Assembly: GCF_002091475.1 (NCBI RefSeq)
Contig: NZ_BCTR01000042.1
Span: forward strand, 1 to 64,000
Source of the DNA: Sphingomonas azotifigens NBRC 15497
GTDB lineage: Bacteria; Pseudomonadota; Alphaproteobacteria; Sphingomonadales; Sphingomonadaceae
Direction: 5' to 3'
DNA: 64,000 bases
Shown here piece by piece: positions 34,251-42,904 of this stretch. A program made the position numbers and the translations under genes. Every line of letters starts with the position of its first letter. Position 1 is the first letter of the stretch. Below the pieces are notes generated by a model. That model worked only from the letters and a program-made list of their open reading frames with translations, did not search any database and was not told the DNA's origin.

Positions 34251-34666
34251 CGTTACGTCTCCCGCTCGGTTCCTTCTGGCCCCGTGGAGAGGATCATGCT
34301 CCGCACTGGTTAACGCAGAGCTTAATGACCCTTCCGTATCCCCACGAGCATTGGAACCTAAAACGTGCTGCGACGCAACATTGGTTTGCGACGAAACGAT
34401 CGCGCTACGCAATCATCCTTAGGGTGCTGATATCCCAACGTATAATCCCGTAGGCCCGTCCTATGGCCCGGGCAATGCGAACGAATGCCTGCCGCGCGGC
34501 AATGCGCACCCTTCATTCGAGTTCCCACCGTTCAGAAACGGTTCAGCGCACCTCGTCGGCCCATTCCAACGGTTCGTCGGATCGGTGCGCCGCAGGGCTA
34601 TACGGCCGTCCTATAGTTTGGCTAGCAACCCTCAACCGCTTCGTTCCTGACCGGGGGGTCCAAAAC
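34251..34666. other. Intergenic region of 416 bases between divergent genes
   Basis: This stretch is lower in GC than the genes around it. It holds the divergent promoters of the hypothetical gene and the CHAP gene. A TTAA-CGCAGAGC-TTAA pair (34310-34325) resembles a CtrA site but the spacer is eight, not seven. A GTATAATCC stretch (about 34440) looks like a possible -10 box. I saw no gene here and no convincing RNA. Confidence 0.4.
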
Positions 34667-35200
34667 TTGTTCACTCGTTTTGCAGTGCGTTTCGCGCTGA
34701 TGGCGTTCTGCGCCCTGATGACCACCGTCCCCGCCCAGGCGAAGGGCACCTTCTGGCAGTGCGTCACGTTCGCGCGCCAGGCTTCCGGCGTCGAACTGCG
34801 CGGCAATGCCTGGACCTGGTGGGACCAGGCCGCCGGCCGGTACCAGCGCGGCGAGACCCCGAAGGTCGGCGCGGTGATGTCCTTCCAGCGCACCGCACGC
34901 ATGCCGATGGGCCATGTCGCGATGGTGTCGCAGGTGATCAGCGACCGCGAAGTGCTGCTCACCCACGCCAACTGGTCGCGCCCGGGCGCGATCGAGCGCG
35001 ACGTCCGCGCCGTCGACGTCTCGCCGAACGGCGACTGGAGCGAAGTGCGCGTGTGGTACGGCCGCACCGCCGGCCTCGGCCTCTCGGCCTATCCGGTCAA
35101 CGGCTTCATCTATCCGGATGCCGCGCCGGCCAGCGATTGGGCGAACGTGCAGGTCGCCGCGCTCAGCCTCCCCAGGATGACGCTCGCCAGCGCCAACTGA
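34667..35200 (+). CDS. Secreted CHAP-domain protein
   Basis: A 177-residue protein with a signal peptide (FALMAFCALMTTVPAQAKG) and a CHAP amidase/peptidase domain. The catalytic Cys is in WQCVTFARQASG and the His is in MGHVAMVSQV, with THANWSRPGAIE downstream. CHAP enzymes cleave peptidoglycan amide bonds. The TTG at 34667, after a G-rich Shine-Dalgarno, restores a basic N-terminal region for the signal peptide (MFTRFAVRF); ATG 34700 is the alternative. Its stop abuts the convergent msrB stop with no intergenic base. Confidence 0.8.
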   Translation: MFTRFAVRFALMAFCALMTTVPAQAKGTFWQCVTFARQASGVELRGNAWTWWDQAAGRYQRGETPKVGAVMSFQRTARMPMGHVAMVSQVISDREVLLTHANWSRPGAIERDVRAVDVSPNGDWSEVRVWYGRTAGLGLSAYPVNGFIYPDAAPASDWANVQVAALSLPRMTLASAN

Positions 35201-35692
35201 TCAGGCCCGCGGCGTGAAGCGCAGCGCCACCCCATTCATGCAATAACGCTTCCCGGTCGGCTTCGGCCCGTCGTCGAAGACATGGCCGAGATGGCCGCCG
35301 CAGCGGCGGCACAGCACCTCGGTACGCTCCATCCCCAGGCTGCGATCGCTTCGCGTCACCACTGCGTTGTCGAGCGGCTGATAGAAGCTCGGCCAGCCGG
35401 TACCGCTGTCGAACTTGGTCGCCGAGTCGAACAGCGGCAGCGCGCAGCCGGCGCAGTCGAACACGCCCTTGCGATGTTCCTTGTTGAGCGGGCTGGTGAA
35501 GGGGTACTCGGTGCCGCCATTGCGCAGCACGTTATAGGCAGCCGGGCTCAGCTTCTTCTTCCATTCGGCGTCGGTCAGCTTGAACGGGAAGTTGGGGAGC
35601 GGCGCGGCGGGAGCGTTGCTGCAGGCGAACAGGGGCAGGGCAACGGCGCCCGCTCCGACGGCGGCGAGTAGCTGACGGCGATCGATCGGCAT
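35201..35692 (-). CDS. msrB: Peptide-methionine (R)-S-oxide reductase MsrB, probable exported lipoprotein
   Basis: A 163-residue MsrB that reduces the R form of methionine sulfoxide in proteins. Zinc cysteines are in CAGC and CRRC, with GTGWPSFYQP and LGHVFDDGP as family motifs. The catalytic Cys lies in GKRYCMNGVALRF, where Gly replaces the usual Ser after Asn. The N-terminus (DRRQLLAAVGAGAVALPLFACSN) has a twin-arginine pattern and a lipobox ending at Cys, so it looks exported and lipid-anchored, protecting envelope proteins. Most MsrB proteins are cytoplasmic. Confidence 0.9.
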   Translation of the reverse strand: MPIDRRQLLAAVGAGAVALPLFACSNAPAAPLPNFPFKLTDAEWKKKLSPAAYNVLRNGGTEYPFTSPLNKEHRKGVFDCAGCALPLFDSATKFDSGTGWPSFYQPLDNAVVTRSDRSLGMERTEVLCRRCGGHLGHVFDDGPKPTGKRYCMNGVALRFTPRA

Positions 35693-35942
35693 GGTGAACC
35701 TCGTGAGGATGTCAGTTTCGATATAGGTTCGGTGCGACGGGTCGAAAGGTTGCAGGCGCCCGCGAATTTTCCTCGGCGCGTATGCGGCAGCCAGCCGCGA
35801 CGTCGCATCTCGGGCTGATAGGTCGCGCGCACGGCCGCCGCGCTGCCGGCCGCCGCTCTCTTCACCATGACGTGCCAGCGGGTCGGCGATACCAACTGGT
35901 CCCCGGCTTGAGGTCTGGCGAAGGATTGATTTCCGGTGGCCC

Positions 35943-35971
35943 TTGTCACAAGGCTGCAAAGCTTTTGTCAC
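35943..35971 (+). promoter_or_regulatory. Pho-box-like tandem repeats before btaA
   Basis: Three heptamers stand at an 11-base period: TTGTCAC (35943-35949), CTGCAAA (35954-35960) and TTGTCAC (35965-35971). The outer two match the Pho heptamer CTGTCAT/C at six and the middle at four of seven positions. The array ends 62 bases before the btaA start. This fits PhoB control of betaine-lipid synthesis under phosphate starvation, known in rhizobia. The rest of 35693-36033 shows no gene. Confidence 0.55.
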
Positions 35972-36033
35972 AGGGGGTGGAGAGCAGGTTCGGCGGGGCG
36001 CCGGGCAGGCTCGTACGCCGGGAGTCGTTTCGA

Positions 36034-37278
36034 ATGTCATCTATCGCCAAGGCGCCGAAGAACGATGCGGTTCGCGGTGCGGTGCACCGCCACGAACATC
36101 TTTCGAAGGAAGGCATCCTTGAACGCGCCTTCACCTTCGCCTTCCGCGGCCTGGTCTACGCCCAGATCTGGGAAGACCCGGTGATCGACATGGAAGCGCT
36201 GCAGATCACGCCGGACAGCCATATCGTCACGATCGCATCGGGCGGCTGCAACGTCTTCTCCTACCTGACCGCGAACCCGGCCAAGATCACCGCGGTGGAC
36301 CTCAACCCAGCGCATATCGCGCTCAACAAGCTCAAGCAGCAGGCGGCGCTGCGCCTGCCGGACTATGAATCGTTCCACCGCTTCTTCGGCCTCGCCAACC
36401 GGCCCGAGAATATCGACGCGTACAAGACCTATCTGCGCGGGCATCTCGACGACAGCGCCCGCGCCTATTGGGAAGGCCGCGCGCCGAACGGCGTGCGCCG
36501 GATCAACGGCTTCAAGACCGGCTTCTATCGCCAGGGCCTGCTCGGCCGGCTGATCGGTTTCGTCCACTGGCTGGCGCACCGCTACGGCATCGATCCGAAG
36601 GAAATCCTCGCGGCCAGGAGCATCGAGGAGCAGCGCCAGATCTTCGAGACGCGCTTCGCGCCGTTCTTCGACAAGAAGCTGCTGCGCTGGATGGTCGACC
36701 AGCCCGCCGCTTTGTTCGGCTTCGGCATCCCGCCGGCGCAGTACGACCTGCTCAAGGTCGACGACCAGGAAGGCATCACCGGCGCGCTGCGCAGCCGCCT
36801 GCGCAAGCTCGCCTGCGACTTCGACCTCAAGGACAATTTCTACGCCTGGCAGGCGTTCGGCCGCGGCTATGGCGAGCATGAGGGCGCGCCGCTGCCGCCC
36901 TATCTCGAGCGCAAGAATTATGAGGCGGTGCGTTCGCGCGCCGACCGCGTCGAGATCCGCCACACCAACTATGCCGATTATCTGGAGTCGATGCCGGCCC
37001 AGTCGCTCGATCGCTACATCCTGCTCGATGCGCAGGACTGGATGACCGACGAGCAGCTGACCCGCATCTGGACCGAGATTACCCGCACCGCCAAGCCCGG
37101 CGCCCGCGTGCTCTACCGCACCGCCGCGGTGCCGGACGTGGTGCGCGGCCATATCCCCGACGAGCTGATGAACCAGTGGCAATATGAGGACCAGGCCAAG
37201 CTCGACGACTGGACCCGCCGCGACCGTTCGTCGGTCTATGGCGCGACCCATGTCTGGACGCTGAAGCCGCACGCATGA
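36034..37278 (+). CDS. btaA: BtaA, S-adenosylmethionine:diacylglycerol 3-amino-3-carboxypropyltransferase
   Basis: A 414-residue protein matching BtaA (DUF3419). It moves the 3-amino-3-carboxypropyl group of SAM to diacylglycerol, the first step to the betaine lipid DGTS. The SAM-binding pattern is in ITPDSHIVTIASGGCNVFSYLTANPAKITAVDLNPAH (about 58-95), and VYAQIWEDPVIDMEAL near residue 40 is characteristic. Length equals the Rhodobacter enzyme. ATG 36034 begins the family-typical N-terminus. It is coupled to btaB by ATGA overlap and follows the Pho-box-like array. Confidence 0.93.
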   Translation: MSSIAKAPKNDAVRGAVHRHEHLSKEGILERAFTFAFRGLVYAQIWEDPVIDMEALQITPDSHIVTIASGGCNVFSYLTANPAKITAVDLNPAHIALNKLKQQAALRLPDYESFHRFFGLANRPENIDAYKTYLRGHLDDSARAYWEGRAPNGVRRINGFKTGFYRQGLLGRLIGFVHWLAHRYGIDPKEILAARSIEEQRQIFETRFAPFFDKKLLRWMVDQPAALFGFGIPPAQYDLLKVDDQEGITGALRSRLRKLACDFDLKDNFYAWQAFGRGYGEHEGAPLPPYLERKNYEAVRSRADRVEIRHTNYADYLESMPAQSLDRYILLDAQDWMTDEQLTRIWTEITRTAKPGARVLYRTAAVPDVVRGHIPDELMNQWQYEDQAKLDDWTRRDRSSVYGATHVWTLKPHA

Positions 37279-37937
37279 GCGCCAAGGCCGGGGCTGCCGA
37301 TCAGAAGGGGCTGATGGATGCGACCTATGCGCTCCATCGCCACTTCTACGATCTCACGCGCAAATTCTACCTGCTCGGCCGCGATCGGCTGATCCGCGAG
37401 CTCGCGCCGCCTCCGGGCGGTACCGTGCTTGAGGTCGGCTGCGGCACCGCGCGCAACCTGATCGTCGCGGCCAAGCGCTGGCCGAACGCGCGCTTCCACG
37501 GCTTCGACATCAGCGAGGCGATGCTCGATACCGCGCGCAAGTCGGTGGCGAAGCACGGGCTCAGCGACAAGATCACGCTGGCGCAGGGCGATGCCGGGGC
37601 GTTCGATGTGGGCACGCTGTTCGGGCTCGAACAGGTCGACCGCGTGTTCATGAGCTACACGCTGTCGATGATCCCGCCCTGGAAGGAAGCCATCGCGCTG
37701 GGCGCCAAGGCGCTGGCGCCGGGCGGCAGCCTGCACATCGTCGATTTCGGCCAGTATGAGCGGCTGCCCGGATTCGCCAAGCGCTTTCATTTCAAGGAGC
37801 TCAACGCCTTCCACGTCTATCCCCGCGCCGATCTGCGCGCGGTGGTGGAGGGGATCGCCGCCGAGCAGGGGATGACGGCCGAATTCCGCGCGTCGCTGCG
37901 CGGCTATACCTGGAGCGCGGTGCTGCGGCGCGCCTGA
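37275..37937 (+). CDS. btaB: BtaB, N-methyltransferase of betaine-lipid synthesis
   Basis: A 220-residue class I SAM methyltransferase. Motif I is GTVLEVGCGTARNL and motif post-I FHGFDISEAML, with VDRVFMSYTLSMIPPWKEAIALGAKALAPGGSLHIVDFGQYERLPGF behind them. In DGTS synthesis BtaB adds three methyl groups to the amine of the BtaA product, giving the trimethylhomoserine headgroup. It overlaps btaA by four bases. The pair replaces phospholipids by a phosphorus-free lipid when phosphate is short. Confidence 0.92.
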   Translation: MSAKAGAADQKGLMDATYALHRHFYDLTRKFYLLGRDRLIRELAPPPGGTVLEVGCGTARNLIVAAKRWPNARFHGFDISEAMLDTARKSVAKHGLSDKITLAQGDAGAFDVGTLFGLEQVDRVFMSYTLSMIPPWKEAIALGAKALAPGGSLHIVDFGQYERLPGFAKRFHFKELNAFHVYPRADLRAVVEGIAAEQGMTAEFRASLRGYTWSAVLRRA

Positions 37938-37940
37938 ACG

Positions 37941-37964
37941 GCGGGTGGCATTGCCGCCACCCGC
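37941..37964. terminator. Possible bidirectional terminator hairpin
   Basis: The stem GCGGGTGGC / GCCACCCGC (nine pairs) sits between the convergent btaB and fkbH-like genes. The T-tract is poor on either strand, so termination is only a guess. Confidence 0.45.
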
Positions 37965-37979
37965 GTCCTTCCGTTCCTG

Positions 37980-40001
37980 TCAGGACGGCTCCCGGGCGGC
38001 CGCATACCAATCGTCGATCCACCCCGACAGTTCGCGGAGCCGCTGCGGGAAATAGTGGCCCGCACAGGTCATTTCATTGTGCGGAAACTTGCCGGTGAGC
38101 TCCAGCAACTGAATCTGGTCCGGTCGTTCTGCCGCAAGGGTCCGCCAGAGTTCGTTGAAGAACAGGTAATTGTCCGCAAAACTCACGCCGTCGATTGCCT
38201 CGGTGCCGTAGTAATAATGGTCGGGGCAGTCTTCCGGCGGCAGCACGACGAGCAGGCGATGGTCCCCCTGCGCCAGATGGTCGGAAAAGGCCCTGGCGCA
38301 ACGTGCATACAGCTCCCGACTGATCCGAAGCTTGCGTAACACCCAACGCCATGGGTGATAATCGGTGGTGGCAGCGAGCACGAGATGCTTCGGGAAATGC
38401 TGCCGGGCATATTCTCCGGTTTCCATCATCGGCAGGCTGAACAGCCGCGGATAGCCGTCGATATCGATGGTGTCGCGGTGGCGGCTGTAATGCTGCAACG
38501 CGCCTGACTGACAGTCGAACATGATGCGAAGATCCGCATTCCGCGCAGGGGCCTCGTTTGCCCATTTGCGGATACGTTCCAGGTTTTCCGGGTCCTCGGA
38601 CGTCTCCAGTGTGATGTGCTTCGACGATTCGAGCGGCAACGGCTTCGATTCCGCAGGGAATTTGGGCACCTTGAAGATCAGGTGAATCCGGTCGAGCATC
38701 GCGGCTTCGACGCCCATGTGCATCACCCGGCAGGACAGGACGAAATGTTCCACCGCCGTACGCGTGCAATCCACCGACGCGAAGCCGACCAACCCGTAAT
38801 CGCCATATTTGTCTCGGACAAAAACGGCATAGGTGAAGTTGCGAGTGAAGTTGAGGATGAAATCGGTCATCGAGCCCGCGGCTACGCGCGAGTTCGTATA
38901 GTTGAGCTGGTTGGACCGGTTGATCAGTTCCTCAATGCGGTCGGCGAACTGCACGTTTTCGGTCAACTGGGTGATCAGGACGCGAACGTCGCTGGATTGC
39001 AGGAAATCTTCCTTTGCGAGCGCCGATGCTTGCCGCTCTTCCGCCTTCCATTGCAGGATGCGGTATTCGTCACGGCGATCCCGCGTGACGTGTTGGTGAT
39101 CGACGAGAATACGCTCCAGCAACGCGTCGCACTCCGGGGTGCGCGCGTCGATGGTGCGGATGCCCGGCGCGAAGGCGGCAGCCTCGTGGAGGTTGTGGGG
39201 GTTGTCGTCGATGAACAACACGTTCTGGGGACGAAGCTGCATATCGGCGATCATGTTGGCAATGACGGCGCCTTTCGGCGCGAAGGCGATCCGGGGGAAG
39301 ACGAAGCTGTCCCAGAGGTTCAGCGTCTCGAGCTTGGCCTTGGCGGTTTCGAAATCATTCTTCGAGCAGATCGCCGAGATGATGCCGTGCTGGTTGAGGG
39401 CGGTGGCGATTTCCGCACGCCGCGTGAGCAGGTGGAGCTCGTCACCTTCTGCCAGCGTCCCTTGCCAGAGCGTGTCGTCCAGGTCCCAGATCAGCAATTT
39501 CGGCTTGAAGTCGAAATAGGGGTCGATGATCGGATGGAGCTGCTCCACGCCGTTGTGGAACATTTGGCTGCGTTGTGGCGCCTCGGAAATGAGCAGGGCG
39601 ATGGCCTCCCGCCACGCGCCTTCGGCCGCGTGCAGGGCGAGATCGCATAGCAGGAGCGTGTCGGGAAGGGCAGACGGATCGTAGTGGCCATCTGGAAGCA
39701 GCGCGGCGTGCAGGAAGCGGCGCATGTCCGCGGCAAGTGCTGGCGGACATCCTACCAGCGCGCGGTAGACCGTGCGGGAGGCCCAGCCGTCCAGCCCCTC
39801 CGTCGCCACTGCGAAGATCTGGACGAAGATCGTCTGCGCGTCGTTGAAGTCGAGCGTGCTGCCGGCATCGGCCATGAGGGCCAGCGCGGGCGCGATGCCG
39901 CTCGCGCCCTCGTCCGCCATGGCCTTGAACGCCCGTTCGACGACGGTCTCAAGGCGCGCGTCGTCGACCGCCGGAACCGGCGTGGAAATCTCCAGCTGCA
40001 T
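37980..40001 (-). CDS. FkbH-like HAD-IIIC protein with extra C-terminal domain
   Basis: A 673-residue protein. Residues 1-165 are a helical N-terminal region; 168-300 is a HAD-IIIC phosphatase-like domain with the nucleophile in DLDDTLWQG (173-181), SK at 213-214 and IDDNP at 264-268; about 340-450 is the acyl-transfer-like FkbH second half (RSNQLNYTNSRV). A further 200-residue region follows (CQSGAL near 497-502, HYFPQRLRELSGW near 649-661) that resembles an SGNH-type hydrolase end. Classical FkbH proteins load glyceryl groups onto carrier proteins in polyketide clusters, but no carrier or synthase is near. Base composition looks less GC-rich than its neighbours, suggesting transfer. Confidence 0.75.
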   Translation of the reverse strand: MQLEISTPVPAVDDARLETVVERAFKAMADEGASGIAPALALMADAGSTLDFNDAQTIFVQIFAVATEGLDGWASRTVYRALVGCPPALAADMRRFLHAALLPDGHYDPSALPDTLLLCDLALHAAEGAWREAIALLISEAPQRSQMFHNGVEQLHPIIDPYFDFKPKLLIWDLDDTLWQGTLAEGDELHLLTRRAEIATALNQHGIISAICSKNDFETAKAKLETLNLWDSFVFPRIAFAPKGAVIANMIADMQLRPQNVLFIDDNPHNLHEAAAFAPGIRTIDARTPECDALLERILVDHQHVTRDRRDEYRILQWKAEERQASALAKEDFLQSSDVRVLITQLTENVQFADRIEELINRSNQLNYTNSRVAAGSMTDFILNFTRNFTYAVFVRDKYGDYGLVGFASVDCTRTAVEHFVLSCRVMHMGVEAAMLDRIHLIFKVPKFPAESKPLPLESSKHITLETSEDPENLERIRKWANEAPARNADLRIMFDCQSGALQHYSRHRDTIDIDGYPRLFSLPMMETGEYARQHFPKHLVLAATTDYHPWRWVLRKLRISRELYARCARAFSDHLAQGDHRLLVVLPPEDCPDHYYYGTEAIDGVSFADNYLFFNELWRTLAAERPDQIQLLELTGKFPHNEMTCAGHYFPQRLRELSGWIDDWYAAAREPS

Positions 40002-40271
40002 TATGCTCCCCCCTTAACCCGGACAGGCTGACAGACTCCGGGTTTCGTTCAAGCTCTATGAGACATCATAGATGGGCTGCATAATATACGGATAACAGGG
40101 TTAACTTTTTTTGGGGTTCCGCAGCGCTGGCGGAGGTGCGGACTGCGCTGCATGTCCTTCCCCAAGGCGGCATGGCGAACGCAGGCGCTCGGTGCCACGC
40201 GAAACGGGCTGGCGACGAGGCCCGTCGCCGCGCGTCGCGCATGTCCATCCACGCTGGTGTGGGAGGGCGGC
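40002..40271. other. Intergenic region of 270 bases
   Basis: Relatively AT-rich near its left end, including a run of T (about 40103-40110). It holds the promoter of the FkbH-like gene and the 3' end region of hemA. I see no gene or RNA in it. Confidence 0.35.
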
Positions 40272-41516
40272 CTACGCCGCCAGTCGCAGCTCCAGCCGGC
40301 CCCAGATCTCGACCAGCGCGTCGACCAGCTCGCGCATCATCGCCTCGTCATGCGCCGGGCCGGGGGTGAAGCGCAGCCGCTCGGTGCCGCGCGGCACGGT
40401 GGGGTAGTTGATCGGCTGGACGTACACGCCATATTCGGCAAGCAGCACGTCGCTGATCTTCTTGGCCTTTACCGGATCGCCGACCATCAGCGGCACGATA
40501 TGGGTGGTCGACGGCAGCACCGGCAGCCCGGCCTCGGCCATCAGCCGCTTGAGCGTCGCGGCGGCGGCCTGCTGGCCTTCGCGCTCGATGCTGGAGCCCT
40601 TGAGGTGGCGCACGCTCGCCAGCGCACCTGCGACCAGCACCGGCGACAGCGAGGTGGTGAAGATGAAGCCCGGCGCATAGCTGCGGATCACGTCGATGAT
40701 CACCTGGTCGGCGGCGATATAGCCGCCCATCACGCCGAACGCCTTGCCCAGCGTGCCCTCGATGATCGTCAGCCGGTCCGCGAGCCCTTCGCGGTCCGAA
40801 ATGCCGCCGCCGCGCGGGCCGTACATGCCCACGGCATGGACCTCGTCGAGATAGGTCAGCGCATTGTACTTGTCGGCCAGATCGCAGATTTCGGCGATCG
40901 GCGCGATGTCGGCGTCCATCGAATAGACGCTCTCGAACGCGATCAGCTTCGGGACCGCGGGATCGTCGGCGGCCAGCAGCTCCTCGAGATGGGCGAGGTC
41001 GTTGTGCCGCCACACCCGCTTCTCGCAGCCCGAATTGCGGATGCCGGCGATCATCGAGGCATGGTTGAGCTCGTCCGAATAGACGATGCAGCCCGGCATC
41101 ACCTTGGCGAGCGTCGACAGCGTCGCCTCGTTCGAGACATAGCCCGAGGTGAACAGCAGCGCGTTTTCCTTGCCGTGCAGATCGGCCAGCTCGCGCTCGA
41201 GATCGATATGGTAATGGGTGTTGCCGCCGATATTGCGGGTGCCGCCCGAGCCAGCGCCGACATCGTGCAGCGCTTCTTCCATCGCCGCGATTACCTTGGG
41301 GTGCTGGCCCATGGCCAGGTAATCGTTCGAGCACCACACCGTGATCGGCTTCGGCCCGTTATGCCCGGCGAAGCAGCGCGCATTGGGGAACATGCCCTTG
41401 TTGCGCAGGATGTCGATGAAGACCCGGTAGCGCCCCTCGGCATGGAGGCGGTCGATGGCCTGGGTGAAGACCCGCGTATAATCAATCGCGGGAGCGGGGG
41501 CGTCTTGGCGCTGCAT
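40272..41516 (-). CDS. hemA: 5-aminolevulinate synthase
   Basis: A 414-residue PLP enzyme that condenses glycine and succinyl-CoA to 5-aminolevulinate, the first step of haem synthesis in alphaproteobacteria. The PLP lysine is K258 in [14 protein letters not shown], with [18 protein letters not shown] and [17 protein letters not shown] as family signatures. [12 protein letters not shown] near the N-terminus is also typical. It is a homodimer in the cytoplasm. The next gene on this strand is the FkbH-like one, 270 bases away. Confidence 0.96.
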   Translation of the reverse strand: MQRQDAPAPAIDYTRVFTQAIDRLHAEGRYRVFIDILRNKGMFPNARCFAGHNGPKPITVWCSNDYLAMGQHPKVIAAMEEALHDVGAGSGGTRNIGGNTHYHIDLERELADLHGKENALLFTSGYVSNEATLSTLAKVMPGCIVYSDELNHASMIAGIRNSGCEKRVWRHNDLAHLEELLAADDPAVPKLIAFESVYSMDADIAPIAEICDLADKYNALTYLDEVHAVGMYGPRGGGISDREGLADRLTIIEGTLGKAFGVMGGYIAADQVIIDVIRSYAPGFIFTTSLSPVLVAGALASVRHLKGSSIEREGQQAAAATLKRLMAEAGLPVLPSTTHIVPLMVGDPVKAKKISDVLLAEYGVYVQPINYPTVPRGTERLRFTPGPAHDEAMMRELVDALVEIWGRLELRLAA

Positions 41517-41814
41517 GGATCCGTTCTCTACCCTTAACTTTCCCGCAATTCCAGCACGTGAACCACCGTATAGGCGGCGTGCGACTTTGGGTGCATGGCC
41601 GGGCCGCCCTGCGCCAGTGAGATGGGGTATCGGGCGCCGCGCAACAGCTGCCGCACTGATGAAAAATTTCCCTGCCGGTGATCGAGGCTTGCCTCAGATC
41701 AGCAATCTTTCGGTGCTCCTGTGGTAAACAATGTGCATCGCGGACGACTCGGAGCGCAAGCATGTCCGCGGCGGAGAGACGACTCGCGCTCCCGCTTGGC
41801 ATCGGAGAGCAGCC
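41517..41814. other. Intergenic region of 298 bases
   Basis: It carries the hemA promoter and the upstream region of the 56-residue gene. The segment near 41680-41760 is somewhat lower in GC. No gene or RNA is evident. Confidence 0.35.
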
Positions 41815-41985
41815 ATGGCGAAGAACGACATCGAATATTTCGAACGGCGCGCCCGGCAGGAGCGCGAACGGGCGCGGCATTGCGAAGACAGCAGCGCGCG
41901 GCGTGTCCACCAGGAGATGGCCGAACGCTACACCGCGAAGGTCGCGGTGCGCGATCCCCAGGCGGTGCTTGGCGACTTCGCCTGA
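41815..41985 (+). CDS. Small charged protein, conserved-looking
   Basis: A 56-residue, highly charged, probably helical protein (NDIEYFERRARQERERARHCEDSSARRVHQEMAERYTAKVAV). Short proteins of this shape, with YF..RA..E...A....... .ARRVH.E.A..Y, are common in sphingomonads, though I cannot name a function. ATG 41815 is preceded by GGAGAG. It stops three bases before the convergent murI stop. Confidence 0.65.
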   Translation: MAKNDIEYFERRARQERERARHCEDSSARRVHQEMAERYTAKVAVRDPQAVLGDFA

Positions 41986-41988
41986 CGC

Positions 41989-42786
41989 CTACAGCGTTTC
42001 GATCCGACGGAGGCCGTAGCGCGCGAGCATGGGCGCGAGCGCGTCGGCGTGGTGGTCGCGGGCGGTGAATACTGCACGGCCCGGGGGCGGATCGGCGGGC
42101 CAGCGCTGGTCGCGGGTCAGATAGGCGACTCGGCGGGCGATGCCCGGGCCGCCATCAACGAACCGAACGCCTGCAGGCGCGACCGCACGCATTTCGTCTT
42201 CGAGCAGCGGGAAATGGGTGCAGGCATTGACGATCACGTCGATGCGCTCGCCCCCCGGCTGACGGAATAGCCCGTCAAGTTCCCGGGCGACCGCCTCGCG
42301 CGCGATCGCCTCGCCGGCGAGCTTGGCCTCGGCCAGCTCGACGAGCGCGGCCGATCCGTGGCGCAGCACGGTGCAGTCGCTGGCGAACGTCGCGGCGAGA
42401 TCGTCGACATAGGGCTGGCGCACCGTCGCGGCGGTGCCGAGCACGCCGATGGTGCGGGTGCGGCTGGTCTCCGCCGCGGGCTTGATCGCCGGCACCGTCC
42501 CGACGATTGGCAGGTCCAGCGCCGCGCGGACATGCTGGAGCGCGATGGTGGAGGCGGTGTTGCACGCGATCACGATCAGCCGCGGATCATAGCGCTCCGC
42601 CAGCCGCCCGAGCAGCGCCGGTACGCGCGCGGCGATCTCCGCCTCGCTCTTGGTGCCGTAGGGAAAGCCGGCGGAATCCGCGACATAGACGAGCGGGGCC
42701 TGGGGCAGCAGCGCCGTGGTCGGGCCCAGCACCGAGAGCCCGCCGACGCCGGAATCGAAAAACAGGACTGGGCGGCGATCCGACAT
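41989..42786 (-). CDS. murI: Glutamate racemase
   Basis: A 265-residue cofactor-independent racemase making D-glutamate for peptidoglycan. The two catalytic cysteines are C75 (VIACNTAST) and C189 (VNACTHFPLLE), and the N-terminal DSGVGGLSV is typical. PYGTKSEAEI binds substrate. ATG 42786 gives the usual N-terminus (RRPVLFFDSG); an upstream in-frame start would add an unlikely 21-residue tail. It is divergent from plsY. Confidence 0.95.
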   Translation of the reverse strand: MSDRRPVLFFDSGVGGLSVLGPTTALLPQAPLVYVADSAGFPYGTKSEAEIAARVPALLGRLAERYDPRLIVIACNTASTIALQHVRAALDLPIVGTVPAIKPAAETSRTRTIGVLGTAATVRQPYVDDLAATFASDCTVLRHGSAALVELAEAKLAGEAIAREAVARELDGLFRQPGGERIDVIVNACTHFPLLEDEMRAVAPAGVRFVDGGPGIARRVAYLTRDQRWPADPPPGRAVFTARDHHADALAPMLARYGLRRIETL

Positions 42787-42904
42787 GCCGTCGCCATGGC
42801 CGAGCCGCGCCGCCGCCGTCAACGCGGCAGTGCCTGCACGCTGATGCAAGTCATTGCGCTTGGGTAAGGGAAGCGGCTAGACGCAGGAACGAAAGGGGGC
42901 CGCT

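Noticed and set aside
34310..34325. TTAA-N8-TTAA as a CtrA site.
   Set aside because: The CtrA consensus spacer is seven bases; here it is eight. I report it only as part of the intergenic region.
35693..36033. A SAM-sensing riboswitch upstream of btaA, since BtaA uses SAM.
   Set aside because: The stretch does not show the conserved SAM-II or SAM/SAH elements. The periodic TTGTCAC repeats explain the region better as Pho-box-like sites.
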